Shown here in pieces: positions 10,403 through 20,871 of a stretch of DNA of 64,000 nt (positions within the stretch are counted from its first letter, which is position 1; each line of letters begins with the position of its first letter). The translations under genes and the position numbers were made by a program. Below the pieces are notes generated by a model. That model worked only from the letters and a program-made list of their open reading frames with translations, ran no database searches and was not told the DNA's origin. Location: positions 214,535 through 278,534 of the forward strand of contig NZ_FMAY01000002.1 of the NCBI RefSeq assembly GCF_900094925.1, in the 5' to 3' direction. The DNA comes from Kosakonia oryzendophytica. GTDB taxonomy: Bacteria; Pseudomonadota; Gammaproteobacteria; Enterobacterales; Enterobacteriaceae.

Positions 10403-11251
10403 TTAACGGCGCGCGACCTGTTTCTGGTAGCGCACCGGCGTAATGCCGTAACGATGGGTAAAGGCGCGGGTGAGATGCGACTGGTCGGTTAAACCGGTCG
10501 CCGCAGCGACATCGGCGGCGGGCATACCCTGCGAGAGAAATGCTTTGGCGCGCCACAGGCGGATCGCCATCAGCATTTGGTGCGGGGTGACGTGAAAATG
10601 GGCTTTGAACTGGCGCTGGAAGTGATACGGGCTGAGCGCGGCGACATTTGCCAGCGCATCCAGCGTCAGACTGTGCATATAGTTATCATGCAGGTAGTCG
10701 CGCACACGATCAAAACGGTGCGCCCCCTCAGCACGCTGCGGCGCATGATGTGCCAGTGGGCGGAAAGTGTCGATCAGATTCAGCAGGATCCCCTGTTGTG
10801 CCAGCGGATCGTCGGTATGCCAAAGCGTGTGGATCTGCGTGCAGATCAGCCGGGTACGCAAGGGATCGTGACGCGTCACATCGCTAAACCACCAGTGGCG
10901 GATGCCGGTAACCTGCTCCAGTAATGCTGGATCCAGATAGACCATGCGGTAACGCCAGCCGTCGGCGGTTTCTGCTTCGCCAGTATGCAGCTCATCGGGG
11001 TTCATGGTGACGACGGAGTTAGCCGGGGCGACATATTGCGTGCCGCGATAACGAAAACGTTCGGCTCCTGTTTCAATCGCGCCAATGCCGAAGGCTTCAT
11101 GGGTGTGCGGTTCAAAGGCGTAACGGGAGATATGCGCGTGGTACAGCTCGACCCCTGGCAGTAAATCCAGATGACGAAAACGGGCGCAATCTCGCTTGTC
11201 GTTAAACTGTTCTGGTACGCCTTCCACTCCGGGTTCCTCCGCACAGGCCAT
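10403..11251 (-). CDS. AraC-family transcriptional regulator
   Basis: The 282-residue protein has an N-terminal cupin-type sensing domain (about 25-165) with HISRYAFEPHTHEAFGIG, and two C-terminal helix-turn-helix units (about 180-280). These include LTLDALANVAALSPYHFQRQ and AADVAAATGLTDQSHLTRAF, ending YGITPVRYQKQ. This is the architecture of AraC regulators that respond to amino acids or aromatic compounds. It lies directly upstream of ytfF, a transporter, so local control is a fair inference. E. coli has no such gene at this place. An alternative start further in is possible because the first ~20 residues are poorly structured. Confidence 0.85.
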   Translation of the reverse strand: MACAEEPGVEGVPEQFNDKRDCARFRHLDLLPGVELYHAHISRYAFEPHTHEAFGIGAIETGAERFRYRGTQYVAPANSVVTMNPDELHTGEAETADGWRYRMVYLDPALLEQVTGIRHWWFSDVTRHDPLRTRLICTQIHTLWHTDDPLAQQGILLNLIDTFRPLAHHAPQRAEGAHRFDRVRDYLHDNYMHSLTLDALANVAALSPYHFQRQFKAHFHVTPHQMLMAIRLWRAKAFLSQGMPAADVAAATGLTDQSHLTRAFTHRYGITPVRYQKQVARR

Positions 11252-11310
11252 CTCTCTATTATTAGGGATGACCTGGCAGGAGGCTACAAAAATTAACCAG
11301 TCTGTAACGT

Positions 11311-12159
11311 TTACAGCATGGCGTCGACGCTGTCGGCAATCGGTGTGGTCGGGCGACCAATCAGTTTGCTCAACGTTTTGCTGTCGTCAAACAGACCGCC
11401 TTTTGCTGCACCGGCATCGGAGTCCGCCAGCAGATTCGCAAACGCCTCCGGCAGGCCCACCTCTTTCAGTGCAGCGGCGAAATCGGCTTCACTCAGATTC
11501 TGATACACCACGTTTTTACCGCTCGCTTTGCTCAGCAGCGCCGCCAGTTCGCTTAACGTCCAGGCGGTATCGCCCGCCAGTTCGTAGATCTTGCCGGCAT
11601 GGCCCTCTTCGCTGATCACGCGCGCCGCGGCGGCAGCATAATCCGCACGGGTTGCCGAGGCGATTTTGCCCTCTCCGGCCGCACCGATAAACACCCCGTG
11701 CGCCAGTGCAGCAGGCGCGCTGGCGAGGTAGTTTTCGCTGTACCAGCCATTACGCAGCAGCGCATAAGGAATGCCGGAATCAGCCAGCATCTTTTCAGTT
11801 TCGATGTGTTCAACATGCAGGCCTAGCGGGGAGGTATCCGCATGCAGCAGGCTGGTATAGGCGATAAATTTCACACCCGCTGCTTTGGCGGCATTGATCA
11901 CATTACGGTGTTGTACGGCGCGCTGGCCGACTTCACTGCTGGAGATCAACAGCAGTTTATCTACGCCGACCAGCGCCTGAGTGAGCGCTGCCTGGTCGTT
12001 ATAATCGGCCTGACGCACAAGGATGCCTTGTTGGCTGAGATAGTCGGCTTTCGCCGGGTTGCGAACAATCGCGACAATCTGTTTCGCCGCCACGGTTTTC
12101 AGCAATTCTTCTACCACAAACTGGCCCAGTTGGCCGGTCGCGCCGGTAAGTGCGATCAT
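11311..12159 (-). CDS. qorB: NAD(P)H:quinone oxidoreductase 2 (QorB)
   Basis: The 282-residue SDR/NmrA-like protein begins MIALTGATGQLGQFVVEELL, where GATGQLG is the dinucleotide-binding loop, and shows LLISSSEVGQR and NGWYSENYLASAP as in E. coli QorB (YtfG). It reduces quinones with NADPH in the cytoplasm. The start at 12159 follows GGAGAATACCC; a 15-residue extension to 12204 runs into the divergent control region and is rejected. It is transcribed divergently from the HxlR-type regulator ytfH, which probably represses it. Confidence 0.93.
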   Translation of the reverse strand: MIALTGATGQLGQFVVEELLKTVAAKQIVAIVRNPAKADYLSQQGILVRQADYNDQAALTQALVGVDKLLLISSSEVGQRAVQHRNVINAAKAAGVKFIAYTSLLHADTSPLGLHVEHIETEKMLADSGIPYALLRNGWYSENYLASAPAALAHGVFIGAAGEGKIASATRADYAAAAARVISEEGHAGKIYELAGDTAWTLSELAALLSKASGKNVVYQNLSEADFAAALKEVGLPEAFANLLADSDAGAAKGGLFDDSKTLSKLIGRPTTPIADSVDAML

Positions 12160-12214
12160 GGGTATTCTCCTTCGATTTCGGTGAGTGTTGTGGTACGCTA
12201 TCACCTTAGCTAAC

Positions 12215-12236
12215 TTTTAGTAAGTACGTACAAAAA
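12215..12236. promoter_or_regulatory. Candidate YtfH (HxlR-type) operator between qorB and ytfH
   Basis: A 22-bp imperfect palindrome (18 of 22 positions symmetric) runs TTTT-AGTAAGTACGTACA-AAAA. It ends seven bases ahead of the ytfH ATG and lies within the 84-bp divergent promoter region. HxlR-family regulators commonly bind GTAC-containing palindromes beside a divergent redox gene. Confidence 0.55.
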
Positions 12237-12243
12237 GGTAAGT

Positions 12244-12636
12244 ATGAAAAAAGAATCTCTCCCCCTGACGCTGAGTGAGCAAGTGCGCAATGGCAACTTG
12301 TTTGCAGAGCAGTGTCCCTCCCGGGAAGTGCTCAAGCACGTGACCAGTCGCTGGGGTGTGTTGATCCTGATTGCGCTGCGCGATGGCACCCATCGTTTTA
12401 GCGATCTACGCCGCAAAATGGGCGGGGTCAGCGAGAAGATGCTGTCGCAGAGTTTGCAGTGGCTGGAACAGGATGGCTTTATCAACCGTGTCTCTTATCC
12501 GGTGGTGCCGCCGCATGTGGAGTATAGTCTGACCCCGCTTGGTGAGCAGGTGGGGGAGAAGGTTGCCGCGCTGGCGGACTGGATTGAACTGAATGTTCCA
12601 CATGTGCTGGCGCACCATGCCCAACAGGTGGCGTAG
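12244..12636 (+). CDS. ytfH: YtfH, HxlR-family winged-helix regulator
   Basis: The 130-residue protein is a single HxlR/MarR-like winged helix: CPSREVLKHVTSRWGVLILI opens the domain, FSDLRRKMGGVSEKMLSQSL is the recognition helix and EYSLTPLGEQV the wing. A Cys at about residue 23 in the EQCPSR motif is the redox-sensing cysteine position of quinone/electrophile-responsive HxlR proteins, so de-repression of qorB by electrophiles is plausible. It is divergent from qorB; the operator covers the region just before its own start, suggesting autoregulation. Confidence 0.9.
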   Translation: MKKESLPLTLSEQVRNGNLFAEQCPSREVLKHVTSRWGVLILIALRDGTHRFSDLRRKMGGVSEKMLSQSLQWLEQDGFINRVSYPVVPPHVEYSLTPLGEQVGEKVAALADWIELNVPHVLAHHAQQVA

Positions 12637-12703
12637 CTGCGTGGATCGGATAAAACGGCCGCCACCATCCGGCCTGCGGTTCAGGCCGGACAGGGCACTG
12701 CTG

Positions 12704-14647
12704 TTATTGGCTTAAATTGACTTTATAGACAGCAAAACCGATCTCGTCATTTGCTACTTTTTCCATCGGATATTGCGCCTTGTCTTTGATAAACGCGGCG
12801 GCTTTATCCGTTGGCGCGGTTTCAAAACGGATATCCAGCTTACTGTCAGTATGAATGGGCGCCAGTCGCCAGTTATTATCCGCTGCCGGGTGGATTTCAC
12901 CGGCGCGTTTGGATTCGTCACTGATCCACTTTGCCAGCACCGCACGGTTCTCGTCCGGCGAGGCGAACGCGATATGGCTATCGCCGGTTCCGGCAAACTT
13001 GCCGCCGTACGCGCGGTAGTTATTGGTCGCGACGAGGAAAACGGCGTTGGGATCGACAGGTTTGCCGTTGAATGTCAGATCCTTAATGCGTTCCGCCTGT
13101 GGATTGATGCTCTGGCATTCACCGTCATAGCGCGCCGGTTGCGTGACATCAATCTGGTAATTAACGCCGTCGATCACATCGAAGTTATAGGTCCGGAAAC
13201 CGTCCCAGTTCAGCAGGCTTTGCGGCTTATCACTGTGCGGATCAATACGGTTAAACTGGCCTGCTGAGCACTCCAGCCACTCTTTCACCTCTTTACCGGT
13301 CGCTTTGACCACCACCAGCGTATTCGGGTAGAGATACAAATCTGCGGCGTTGCGGAACGTCAGTTGCCCTTTTTCCACTTCAACAAAACTGGCGGGATCG
13401 TTTTTACGTCCACCGGCTTTAAACGGTGCGGCGGCAGAGAGGACCGGCAGTTTCGCCAGATCCGGATCGCCCTGAATAAAGTGCTCAACATAGGCTTTCT
13501 GCGCATTGTTCACCACCTGCACGGTGGGATCGTCCTGCACCAGCGACAAATAGCTGTACATATTGTCGGCGGACTTGCCGATCGGTTTACCGACAAATTC
13601 GCGGGTGGCGTCATGATCGTGTTTCAGGATTGCCACCAGTTTGCTGTCTTCGCCGACCAACGCTTTTTTCGCCGCGGCATCGTAAATAGGCCGTGCTTCG
13701 GTTTTGGCGTCGGCAACCTGCCATTTACCGGCGTCATTGTTCATCACCAGATCGACGACCCCCAGATGATCGCCCCACATGCCAGGCATCACTGCCGGAA
13801 TGCCGTTCAACGTGCCTTTGGTGATATCTGCGCCTTTAATGGCGGCAAACTCTTTACTTGGGAATACCGCGTGCGCATGACCAAACAGAATCGCATCGAC
13901 GCCCGGTACCTGGCTGAGGTAGTAGACCGAGTTTTCCGCCATGGCCTGGTATGGTTCCGCCGACAAGCCTGAGTGGGCGACCACCACCACCAGATCTGCG
14001 CCTTTGGCACGCATCTCCGGTACATATTTACGGGCCGTTTCGGTGATGTCGTTGACGGTCACTTTGCCGCTCAGATTGGCTTTATCCCAGACCATGATTT
14101 GCGGAGGCACAAAACCGATATAGCCGATGCGCAGAGTATGTGCTTTGCCGTCTTTATCCTGAACCGCCGTCTCTTTAATCAGGTAGGGGGTGAATAACGG
14201 TTTTTTGCTTTTCGCATCAATGATATTGGCGTTTACGTAGGGGAATTTCGCCCCTGCGAGCGCTTTATGCAGGTAATCGAGACCGTAGTTGAATTCATGG
14301 TTACCCAGGTTGCCGACAGCGTAATCCAGGGTGTTCATTGCTTTATAGACCGGATGCACCTGACCCGCTTTCAGTCCCTTGGCCGCCATATAATCGCCGA
14401 GCGGGCTTCCCTGGATTAAGTCGCCGTTATCCACCAGCACGCTGTTTTTGACTTCCTGGCGGGCGGCGTTGATCAGGCTGGCGGTGCGCACCAGTCCGAA
14501 TTTTTCCGTCGCACTGTCTTTGTAGTAATCAAAATCCATCATGTTGCTATGTAAATCAGTGGTTTCCAGGATCCGCAACTCCACCGTCGCGGCCTGGACG
14601 CTTGCCGCGATCAGCGTGGCAAGAAGCGTTACACTAAACTTAATCAT
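12704..14647 (-). CDS. cpdB: Periplasmic 2',3'-cyclic-nucleotide 2'-phosphodiesterase / 3'-nucleotidase
   Basis: The 647-residue protein has a 19-residue signal peptide ([19 protein letters not shown]). The N-terminal metallophosphatase domain includes [33 protein letters not shown] and FGHAHAVFP, which carry the metal ligands; the C-terminal 5'-nucleotidase domain runs from about residue 380. It hydrolyses 2',3'-cyclic nucleotides and 3'-nucleotides in the periplasm for scavenging. The start at 14647 gives the E. coli length, with AGGATG upstream. It is divergent from cysQ, another nucleotide phosphatase. Confidence 0.97.
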   Translation of the reverse strand: MIKFSVTLLATLIAASVQAATVELRILETTDLHSNMMDFDYYKDSATEKFGLVRTASLINAARQEVKNSVLVDNGDLIQGSPLGDYMAAKGLKAGQVHPVYKAMNTLDYAVGNLGNHEFNYGLDYLHKALAGAKFPYVNANIIDAKSKKPLFTPYLIKETAVQDKDGKAHTLRIGYIGFVPPQIMVWDKANLSGKVTVNDITETARKYVPEMRAKGADLVVVVAHSGLSAEPYQAMAENSVYYLSQVPGVDAILFGHAHAVFPSKEFAAIKGADITKGTLNGIPAVMPGMWGDHLGVVDLVMNNDAGKWQVADAKTEARPIYDAAAKKALVGEDSKLVAILKHDHDATREFVGKPIGKSADNMYSYLSLVQDDPTVQVVNNAQKAYVEHFIQGDPDLAKLPVLSAAAPFKAGGRKNDPASFVEVEKGQLTFRNAADLYLYPNTLVVVKATGKEVKEWLECSAGQFNRIDPHSDKPQSLLNWDGFRTYNFDVIDGVNYQIDVTQPARYDGECQSINPQAERIKDLTFNGKPVDPNAVFLVATNNYRAYGGKFAGTGDSHIAFASPDENRAVLAKWISDESKRAGEIHPAADNNWRLAPIHTDSKLDIRFETAPTDKAAAFIKDKAQYPMEKVANDEIGFAVYKVNLSQ

Positions 14648-14838
14648 CAGAGGCATCCTTTTTCGATCTGGGCCACAAAAGAAAGTGTTATGTACATTTT
14701 GTTGCTTACAGAATTGTGAATACTGCCATAAAAGCGGGTAAAGAAAACGCAATCACTATCACAGATGGCAGATTCCGGCGTGATGCGATATAAGTAAAAC
14801 AACGAGTTACAAACCACTGAACAGACAAGAGGTGGATA

Positions 14839-15579
14839 ATGTTAGATGCAATTTGCCGGCTCGCGCGGGAAGCGGGCGACGCCATTATGCAGGTTTACGA
14901 TGGGCACAAACCGATGGATGTCACCAGTAAGGTGGATGACTCCCCGGTCACCGCAGCGGATATTGCGGCGCACCAGGTGATTGTGCGCGGCTTGCAGGCC
15001 TTGACGCCAGACATTCCAGTGTTGTCGGAAGAAGATCCACCGGGTTGGGAAACGCGCCAGACATGGCAGCGCTACTGGCTGGTGGATCCGCTGGATGGCA
15101 CGAAAGAGTTCATTAAGCGTAACGGTGAGTTTACCGTGAATATCGCCCTGATTGACCAGGGTAAACCGGTCATGGGCGTGGTTTACGCACCGGTGCTGAA
15201 AGTGATGTATTACGCCGCTGACGGGAAAGCGTGGAAAGATGAAGCGGGCAATCACCATCAAATTCAGGTGCGCGACGCCCGGCCACCGCTGGTGGTCGTC
15301 AGCCGTTCTCATGCGGATGATGAACTGAAAGAGTACCTGCACCAGTTAGGTGAGCACCAGACCACAGCGATCGGCTCCTCGCTGAAATTCTGCCTGGTGG
15401 CGGAAGGTAAAGCTCAACTGTACCCGCGTTTCGGGCCGACTAACGTATGGGATACGGCCGCAGGTCACGCAGTTGCGGTGGCTGCCGGGGCGCACGTTAA
15501 CGACTGGCAGGGGCGTTCGCTGGATTACACCCCCCGCGAGTCCTTCCTCAACCCCGGCTTCCGGGTTTTTATTTACTGA
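14839..15579 (+). CDS. cysQ: 3'(2'),5'-bisphosphate nucleotidase CysQ
   Basis: The 246-residue lithium-sensitive phosphatase of the inositol-monophosphatase superfamily has LSEEDPP and [19 protein letters not shown] (metal site), and [15 protein letters not shown] near the C-terminus. It removes 3'-phosphoadenosine 5'-phosphate formed in sulfate assimilation. AAGAGGTG precedes the ATG. Its last 11 bases overlap the converging ytfJ, as in E. coli. Confidence 0.97.
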   Translation: MLDAICRLAREAGDAIMQVYDGHKPMDVTSKVDDSPVTAADIAAHQVIVRGLQALTPDIPVLSEEDPPGWETRQTWQRYWLVDPLDGTKEFIKRNGEFTVNIALIDQGKPVMGVVYAPVLKVMYYAADGKAWKDEAGNHHQIQVRDARPPLVVVSRSHADDELKEYLHQLGEHQTTAIGSSLKFCLVAEGKAQLYPRFGPTNVWDTAAGHAVAVAAGAHVNDWQGRSLDYTPRESFLNPGFRVFIY

Positions 15580-16126
15580 GCAGCGTGTGCAGCAGGGCGA
15601 TGACCTGCTGCACTTCTTGCTGGCTCAGCCCGCCATCTTTTGCGTACGCCACGCGCCCGTCTTTATCAAGTACGACAATCGCCGAGCTTTCCTCTTCCAG
15701 TTGCCAGGCTTTACGCGCCACACCGTCACTATCAACAATGAATTGTGACCACGGGTAGAGTTTCTTATTGCTCTCGATGCTGCTGCGCACGAACATGGCG
15801 CTGCCGGGAATGGCGTCATCGGTATTGATGATGGTGGTGGTCTGGTAACGATCGTGCGGCAGGTTGGCGGTTTTGATGGCTTCAATCAGCGCGGCGTTCT
15901 TCTCTTTGGCAGAGGTCCGACCGGCAATATGTTGCACAACCCGCACTTTGCCAGGAAGCTGGGCGCTATTCCATTTTTTATAGCTAAACTTGTCATTATC
16001 CAGTATCAACTCCCCTCTGTCGGCTATGCCCACAGGCGGCACGCGCTGGTTGTTTTCAAAGTTATGGGCTGAAGCAACCAGCGGCAGTAACAGGCATGTC
16101 GCTGCCAGGATCTTACGTAGGGTCAT
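15569..16126 (-). CDS. ytfJ: YtfJ, periplasmic thioredoxin-like protein
   Basis: The 185-residue product starts with a signal peptide ([20 protein letters not shown], cleavage expected before HNFENN). The mature part has a thioredoxin-like fold as in the YtfJ family ([38 protein letters not shown]), but no CXXC motif is present, so classical disulfide exchange is unlikely. The function is unknown. It converges on cysQ with an 11-base overlap. Confidence 0.92.
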   Translation of the reverse strand: MTLRKILAATCLLLPLVASAHNFENNQRVPPVGIADRGELILDNDKFSYKKWNSAQLPGKVRVVQHIAGRTSAKEKNAALIEAIKTANLPHDRYQTTTIINTDDAIPGSAMFVRSSIESNKKLYPWSQFIVDSDGVARKAWQLEEESSAIVVLDKDGRVAYAKDGGLSQQEVQQVIALLHTLLSK

Positions 16127-16450
16127 GGTTTTTCCTTGTGTTTATGCAGGTGATCCGACCACTTAAGTGGTCATTTTAATCATATGTGCGATCAATCCGT
16201 TTTTCCCGCAATCAGGATGCCAGTTTGCGTGTGGACGCACATATCCGCACAAAAATGTGGATTTATACTGCATAGCGAAACGCACTGAAAAGAAAATTCT
16301 GAATAATTGTCATCAAAAGGTAAATAAACTTATACACACTATGTATCAGTGCGGTTCTGAACTATAGTCACTGAGCATTAAATTTGCGCTCATCAACGCT
16401 GGTCCGATTGTGGTACCGCAAGGGCGTAATGCTTTACAGGAGATAAAAGA
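16127..16450. other. ytfJ-ytfK control region without a gene
   Basis: This 324-base gap holds the divergent promoters of ytfJ and ytfK. The inverted repeat TGCGT-GTGG-ACGCA occurs near 16227 and a -10-like TATAGT near 16363. E. coli ytfK is reported to be phosphate-regulated, but I could not find a convincing PhoB box here. Confidence 0.4.
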
Positions 16451-16657
16451 ATGAAAATTTTCCAGCGTTACAACCCACTTCAGGTGGCCAAGTACGTGAA
16501 AATCCTGTTCCGTGGACGGTTGTATATCAAGGATGTTGGCGCTTTCGAGTTTGACAAAGGCAAGATCCTGGTCCCGAAAGTGAAAGACAAGCAGCACCTG
16601 TCTGTGATGTCTGAAGTCAACCGTCAGGTTATGCGTCTGCAAACTGAGATGGCTTAA
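16451..16657 (+). CDS. ytfK: YtfK, small SpoT-stimulating protein (DUF1107)
   Basis: The 68-residue product [20 protein letters not shown]...MRLQTEMA is almost identical to E. coli YtfK. YtfK binds SpoT and favours (p)ppGpp synthesis during phosphate or fatty-acid starvation. CAGGAGATAA precedes the ATG. It is monocistronic and is followed by a terminator shared with the converging ytfL. Confidence 0.95.
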   Translation: MKIFQRYNPLQVAKYVKILFRGRLYIKDVGAFEFDKGKILVPKVKDKQHLSVMSEVNRQVMRLQTEMA

Positions 16658-16689
16658 CCAGTCGTGCTATGCAGTAGTTTAAGTACTAT

Positions 16690-16716
16690 AAAAAAACGGC
16701 CCCGATGGGGCCGTTG
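16690..16716. terminator. Bidirectional terminator between ytfK and ytfL
   Basis: AACGGCCCC-GAT-GGGGCCGTT is a perfect 9-bp stem. The minus-strand U-run is long (it serves ytfL); on the plus side it follows ytfK by 37 bases. Confidence 0.85.
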
Positions 16717-16732
16717 ACATTTTAGCGACGCC

Positions 16733-18067
16733 TCACGCTGCGCCTTTCTCTTCCGCATCCGGCAGCTTTGGCGTGAGCAGCGTTGTACGCGTGTCGACAC
16801 GCGTCACCAGCAGCTGATCGATTCGGTAGTTATCAATATCCACCACCTCGAACTTATAGCCCGAGAACTTCACTGCATCGGTGCGTTTCGGGATTTTACG
16901 CAGCATAAACATCATAAAACCGCCGATGGTTTCATAGTTGCCCGACTGCGGGAACTCATCGATATCAAGCACGCGCATGACGTCGTCAATAGGTGTACCG
17001 CCGTCAATCAGCCATGAGTTTTCATCACGGGCGACGATCATCTCTTCCACCTGGCCGACCAGGTCGCCCATCAGCGTGGTCATCACATCGTTAAGGGTGA
17101 TAACTCCCACCACCAGTGCGTATTCATTCATGATAACGGCGAAGTCTTCCCCGGCGGTTTTAAAGCTTTCCAGCGCTTCGGAGAGGGTCAGCGTGTCCGG
17201 CACAATCAACGTGTTGCGGATCTGCACGCCGCTGTTGAGCGCCATGCTCTGATTCGCCAGTACGCGGTTAAGCAGATCTTTCGAATCCACATAGCCAACA
17301 ACGTGGTCTATATCGTCGTTACAGACCAGAAATTTCGAGTGCGGATGCTCCGCGACCTTGTTTTTCAGGCTCTGCTCATCTTCGTGTAGATCGAACCAAA
17401 TCACGTTTTCACGGGAGGTCATGGAAGAAGGGACGGTGCGCGATTCCAGCTCAAACACGTTCTCGATCAGTTCATGTTCCTGCTTACGCAGCACGCCAGC
17501 CAGCGCGCCCGCTTCAACCACCGCGTAAATATCGTCAGAGGTGATGTCATCTTTACGCGCCATCGGCAGTTTAAAGATGCGGAAGATGACATTTGCCAGG
17601 CCGTTAAAGAACCAGACCAGCGGACGGAAAACGAATAAACAGAAGCGCATCGGGTTGATGATACGCAAAGCCACAGCTTCGGGCGCAATCATACCGATGC
17701 GTTTCGGCGTCAGATCGGCAAACAGGATGAACATCCCGGTGACCAGCGAGAAGGAGATGATAAAGCTGAGCTGTTCGGCAAGTTCCGGAGAAACCACCCT
17801 GACCAGCAAGCTGTAAAACGCCGGAGAGAAGGCGGCATCGCCGACGATACCGCCAAGAATGGCGACAGCGTTAAGGCCGATTTGCACCACGGTAAAGAAG
17901 GTACCGGGGTTTTCCTGCATCTTCAGGATGCGTTGTGCATTGATGCTGCCTTCATCGGCCAGCAACTTAAGTTTAATTTTTCTCGATGCGGCAAGCGAGA
18001 TCTCGGATAACGAGAAAAACGCACTTACTGCGATGAGACAGAGTATGACTAAGATACTGTTTAACAT
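16733..18067 (-). CDS. ytfL: YtfL/PaeA, CorC-type membrane protein linked to polyamine export
   Basis: The 444-residue protein has an N-terminal DUF21 membrane domain (four helices, about 1-195; FFSLSEISLAASRKIKLKLL), a CBS-domain pair (about 215-335) and a C-terminal CorC/HlyC transporter-associated domain (about 350-430) with LIDGGTPIDDVMRVLDI. E. coli and Salmonella YtfL (PaeA) lower cytoplasmic putrescine and cadaverine in stationary phase. It is transcribed alone, upstream of ytfK in convergent orientation. Confidence 0.93.
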   Translation of the reverse strand: MLNSILVILCLIAVSAFFSLSEISLAASRKIKLKLLADEGSINAQRILKMQENPGTFFTVVQIGLNAVAILGGIVGDAAFSPAFYSLLVRVVSPELAEQLSFIISFSLVTGMFILFADLTPKRIGMIAPEAVALRIINPMRFCLFVFRPLVWFFNGLANVIFRIFKLPMARKDDITSDDIYAVVEAGALAGVLRKQEHELIENVFELESRTVPSSMTSRENVIWFDLHEDEQSLKNKVAEHPHSKFLVCNDDIDHVVGYVDSKDLLNRVLANQSMALNSGVQIRNTLIVPDTLTLSEALESFKTAGEDFAVIMNEYALVVGVITLNDVMTTLMGDLVGQVEEMIVARDENSWLIDGGTPIDDVMRVLDIDEFPQSGNYETIGGFMMFMLRKIPKRTDAVKFSGYKFEVVDIDNYRIDQLLVTRVDTRTTLLTPKLPDAEEKGAA

Positions 18068-18247
18068 AATTTATCCAGCCATTGACCGGATCCTCGGAAG
18101 GGTTTTTGAATATCCATGTGGTAAACACAATGAAAGCCGGCCCGAAGCGGTGGACCGGCAATTTCGAGAGCTAGTATAGCGTAAGCGTGTTACAGGCTAC
18201 CAGCGGCTTAGTTTTTGCCCATTTTTATGGCGTATTTCCGCAAAATA

Positions 18248-18892
18248 TTAAGGGTTAAGCTGCGGCGGCAGACAAACGCCAATACCGCCGATGCCGCAGT
18301 AACCATACGGGTTTTTATGCAGGTACTGCTGGTGATCATCTTCCGCATAGTAGAACGGCGTGGCGGTTTTGATTTCGGTCGTGACCTGGCGATCATCTCC
18401 GGCGCTGCGCATCGCGGACTGAAAACGCTCAAGGCTGGCGCGGGCAGCGTCGTTTTGCTCCGGCGTCAGCGGGTAGATCGCCGAGCGGTACTGGGTGCCG
18501 TGGTCGTTACCCTGGCGCATGCCCTGTGCCGGATCGTGATTTTCCCAGAACACCTGCAGCAACTGTTCGTAACTCACCACCTTCGGATCGTACACCACGC
18601 GCACGGCTTCAGCGTGGCCGGTCTGCCCACTACACACTTCACGGTAGGTAGGATTCGGTGTAAAGCCGCCGGTATATCCTGCCGCGGTGCTGTACACGCC
18701 CGGTAATTGCCAGAACAGGCGTTCAACGCCCCAGAAACACCCCATGGCGAACAGGGCAATCTCCATGTTTTCCGGAACATGGGTCATTGAATGCCCGTTA
18801 ACGGCATGTAAACTGGCGACTGGCATCGGTGTATTGCGTCCGGGTAATGCATCCGATTGAGAAACAAGCTCTTTTTTATCAAACAGACTCAC
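18248..18892 (-). CDS. msrA: Peptide-methionine (S)-S-oxide reductase MsrA
   Basis: The 214-residue enzyme shows the catalytic motif [11 protein letters not shown] with Cys52, the substrate-site block [22 protein letters not shown], and the C-terminal recycling cysteines in [11 protein letters not shown]. It reduces methionine-S-sulfoxide in proteins, restored by thioredoxin. The length agrees with E. coli MsrA. It is divergent from tamA across a 245-base gap. Confidence 0.97.
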   Translation of the reverse strand: MSLFDKKELVSQSDALPGRNTPMPVASLHAVNGHSMTHVPENMEIALFAMGCFWGVERLFWQLPGVYSTAAGYTGGFTPNPTYREVCSGQTGHAEAVRVVYDPKVVSYEQLLQVFWENHDPAQGMRQGNDHGTQYRSAIYPLTPEQNDAARASLERFQSAMRSAGDDRQVTTEIKTATPFYYAEDDHQQYLHKNPYGYCGIGGIGVCLPPQLNP

Positions 18893-19137
18893 GGTGGAAC
18901 CTCCCGGCGGGTCAAATTGCGGTTAAGGTTGTAACGGTGCGCGTGTTTTAACACAATAAGCACCATAAACAGACTAAATTTAAACATAAGAAATTTTGGG
19001 GTAGTCGTCCGTTTTTCAACCCGTATTTTGGGTTTTTATCGGCTTGTGTTCCGCCACATTAGGCGGAGCAGGGCTTAGCGCGGAGCTGCGCTTACGTTTC
19101 CTTCCAGGGGTGGGAACAAGGATATTCAGGAGAGAAC

Positions 19138-20871
19138 GTGCCAAAAATCCGTCTTTTATGTTTTGCCGGTTTGTTGCTGGCGAGCGAAACGGCTTTCGCC
19201 GCCAATGTGCGATTGCAACTGGAGGGGCTGACTGGAGCGCTGCAAAAAAATGTGCGAGCCCAGTTATCGACGATCCAGAGTGATGAAGTTACGCCTGACA
19301 GACGTTTTCAGGCACGCGTGGATGACGCCATTCGCGAAGGATTAAAAGCGTTAGGCTATTACGAACCTACCATTGATTTTGAACTGCGCCCGCCGCCGGA
19401 AAAGGGGCGACAGGTGCTGATCGCGCGGGTTTCGCCAGGTGAACCTGTACGGATTGGCGGCACCGATGTGATCCTGCGCGGCGGCGCGCGTACTGACAGT
19501 GACTACCTCGATTTACTCAAAACACGCCCGGCCACCGGCACGGTGCTCAATCACAGCGACTATGACGGCTTTAAAAAAAGCCTCACTAACGTCGCGCTGC
19601 GTAAAGGCTACTTTGATAGCCAGTTCAATAAGAGCCAGTTGGGCATCGCCCTCGACAGGCATCAGGCATTCTGGGACATCGACTATGACAGCGGCCAGCG
19701 CTACCGGTTTGGCGCGGTAACATTTGAAGGGTCGCAAATCCGCGACGAGTATCTGCAACATCTGGTGCCTTTTCACCAGGGCGATTATTACCAGACCAAA
19801 GACCTGGCGGAACTGAACCGCCGTCTGTCTGCTACCGGCTGGTTTAAATCGGTGGTGGTAGCGCCGGAGTTTGATAAAGCGCGGAAAACCAAAGTACTGC
19901 CGCTGAAGGGCGTGGTCTCGCCACGTACGGAAAACACCATTGAAACCGGGGTGGGGTACTCCACGGATGTGGGACCGCGTGTGAAAGCCACGTGGAAAAA
20001 GCCGTGGATGAACAGCTATGGTCACAGTCTGACTACCAGCATGAGCGTCTCCGCGCCAGAGCAGCAACTGGATTTCAGCTATAAGATGCCGCTGCTGAAA
20101 AATCCGCTTGAACAATACTACCTGGTGCAGGGCGGTTTTAAGCGCACTGACCTGAACGATACGCAAGCCGACTCCACAACACTGGCGCTTTCTCGCTACT
20201 GGGATCTCTCCAGTGGCTGGCAGCGCGCCATTAACCTGCGCTGGAGCCTTGACCACTTTACGCAAGCCAGCGTCACCAATACCACCATGTTGCTCTATCC
20301 AGGCGTGATGATCAGCCGCACCCGTTCTCGCGGCGGCCTGATGCCGACCTGGGGAGACTCTCAGCGCTATTCGGTGGATTATTCCAACACCGCATGGGGA
20401 TCGGATGTCGACTTCCTCGTCATGCAGGCGCAAAACGTCTGGATCCGCACGCTCTACGATCGCCACCGTTTTGTGGTGCGCGGCAACCTGGGGTGGATCG
20501 AGACCGGCGACTTTGATCGTGTACCACCGGATCTGCGCTTCTTCGCCGGGGGCGATCGCAGCATCCGTGGTTACAAATACAAATCCATCGCGCCAAAAGA
20601 TGATGATGGCAAGCTGATCGGTGCCTCAAAACTGGCGACTGGCTCGCTGGAGTATCAGTACAACGTCACCGGGAAATGGTGGGGCGCGGCGTTTATTGAC
20701 AGCGGCGAAGCGGTCAGCGATATCCGCCGGAGCGACATTAAAACCGGCGCGGGTGTTGGCGTGCGCTGGCAATCGCCTGTCGGGCCAATCAAACTCGATT
20801 TCGCCGTTCCGGTCGGCGACAAAGAGGAACATGGGGTGCAGTTTTACATCGGTCTGGGGCCAGAGTTATGA
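19138..20871 (+). CDS. tamA: Outer-membrane translocation and assembly protein TamA
   Basis: The 577-residue Omp85 protein uses a GTG start at 19138 with AGGAGAGA upstream, matching E. coli length. After a 21-residue signal peptide come three POTRA domains (about 22-265) and a 16-strand barrel (266-577) with the lid-lock motif [14 protein letters not shown], ending YIGLGPEL. With TamB it links inner and outer membranes for autotransporter assembly and phospholipid movement. Its stop overlaps the tamB start (ATGA), so translation is coupled. Confidence 0.97.
   Translation: MPKIRLLCFAGLLLASETAFAANVRLQLEGLTGALQKNVRAQLSTIQSDEVTPDRRFQARVDDAIREGLKALGYYEPTIDFELRPPPEKGRQVLIARVSPGEPVRIGGTDVILRGGARTDSDYLDLLKTRPATGTVLNHSDYDGFKKSLTNVALRKGYFDSQFNKSQLGIALDRHQAFWDIDYDSGQRYRFGAVTFEGSQIRDEYLQHLVPFHQGDYYQTKDLAELNRRLSATGWFKSVVVAPEFDKARKTKVLPLKGVVSPRTENTIETGVGYSTDVGPRVKATWKKPWMNSYGHSLTTSMSVSAPEQQLDFSYKMPLLKNPLEQYYLVQGGFKRTDLNDTQADSTTLALSRYWDLSSGWQRAINLRWSLDHFTQASVTNTTMLLYPGVMISRTRSRGGLMPTWGDSQRYSVDYSNTAWGSDVDFLVMQAQNVWIRTLYDRHRFVVRGNLGWIETGDFDRVPPDLRFFAGGDRSIRGYKYKSIAPKDDDGKLIGASKLATGSLEYQYNVTGKWWGAAFIDSGEAVSDIRRSDIKTGAGVGVRWQSPVGPIKLDFAVPVGDKEEHGVQFYIGLGPEL

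Noticed and set aside
16300..16345. Possible PhoB box upstream of ytfK
   Set aside because: Only one TGTCAT-like half could be found; the second 11-base repeat is poor.
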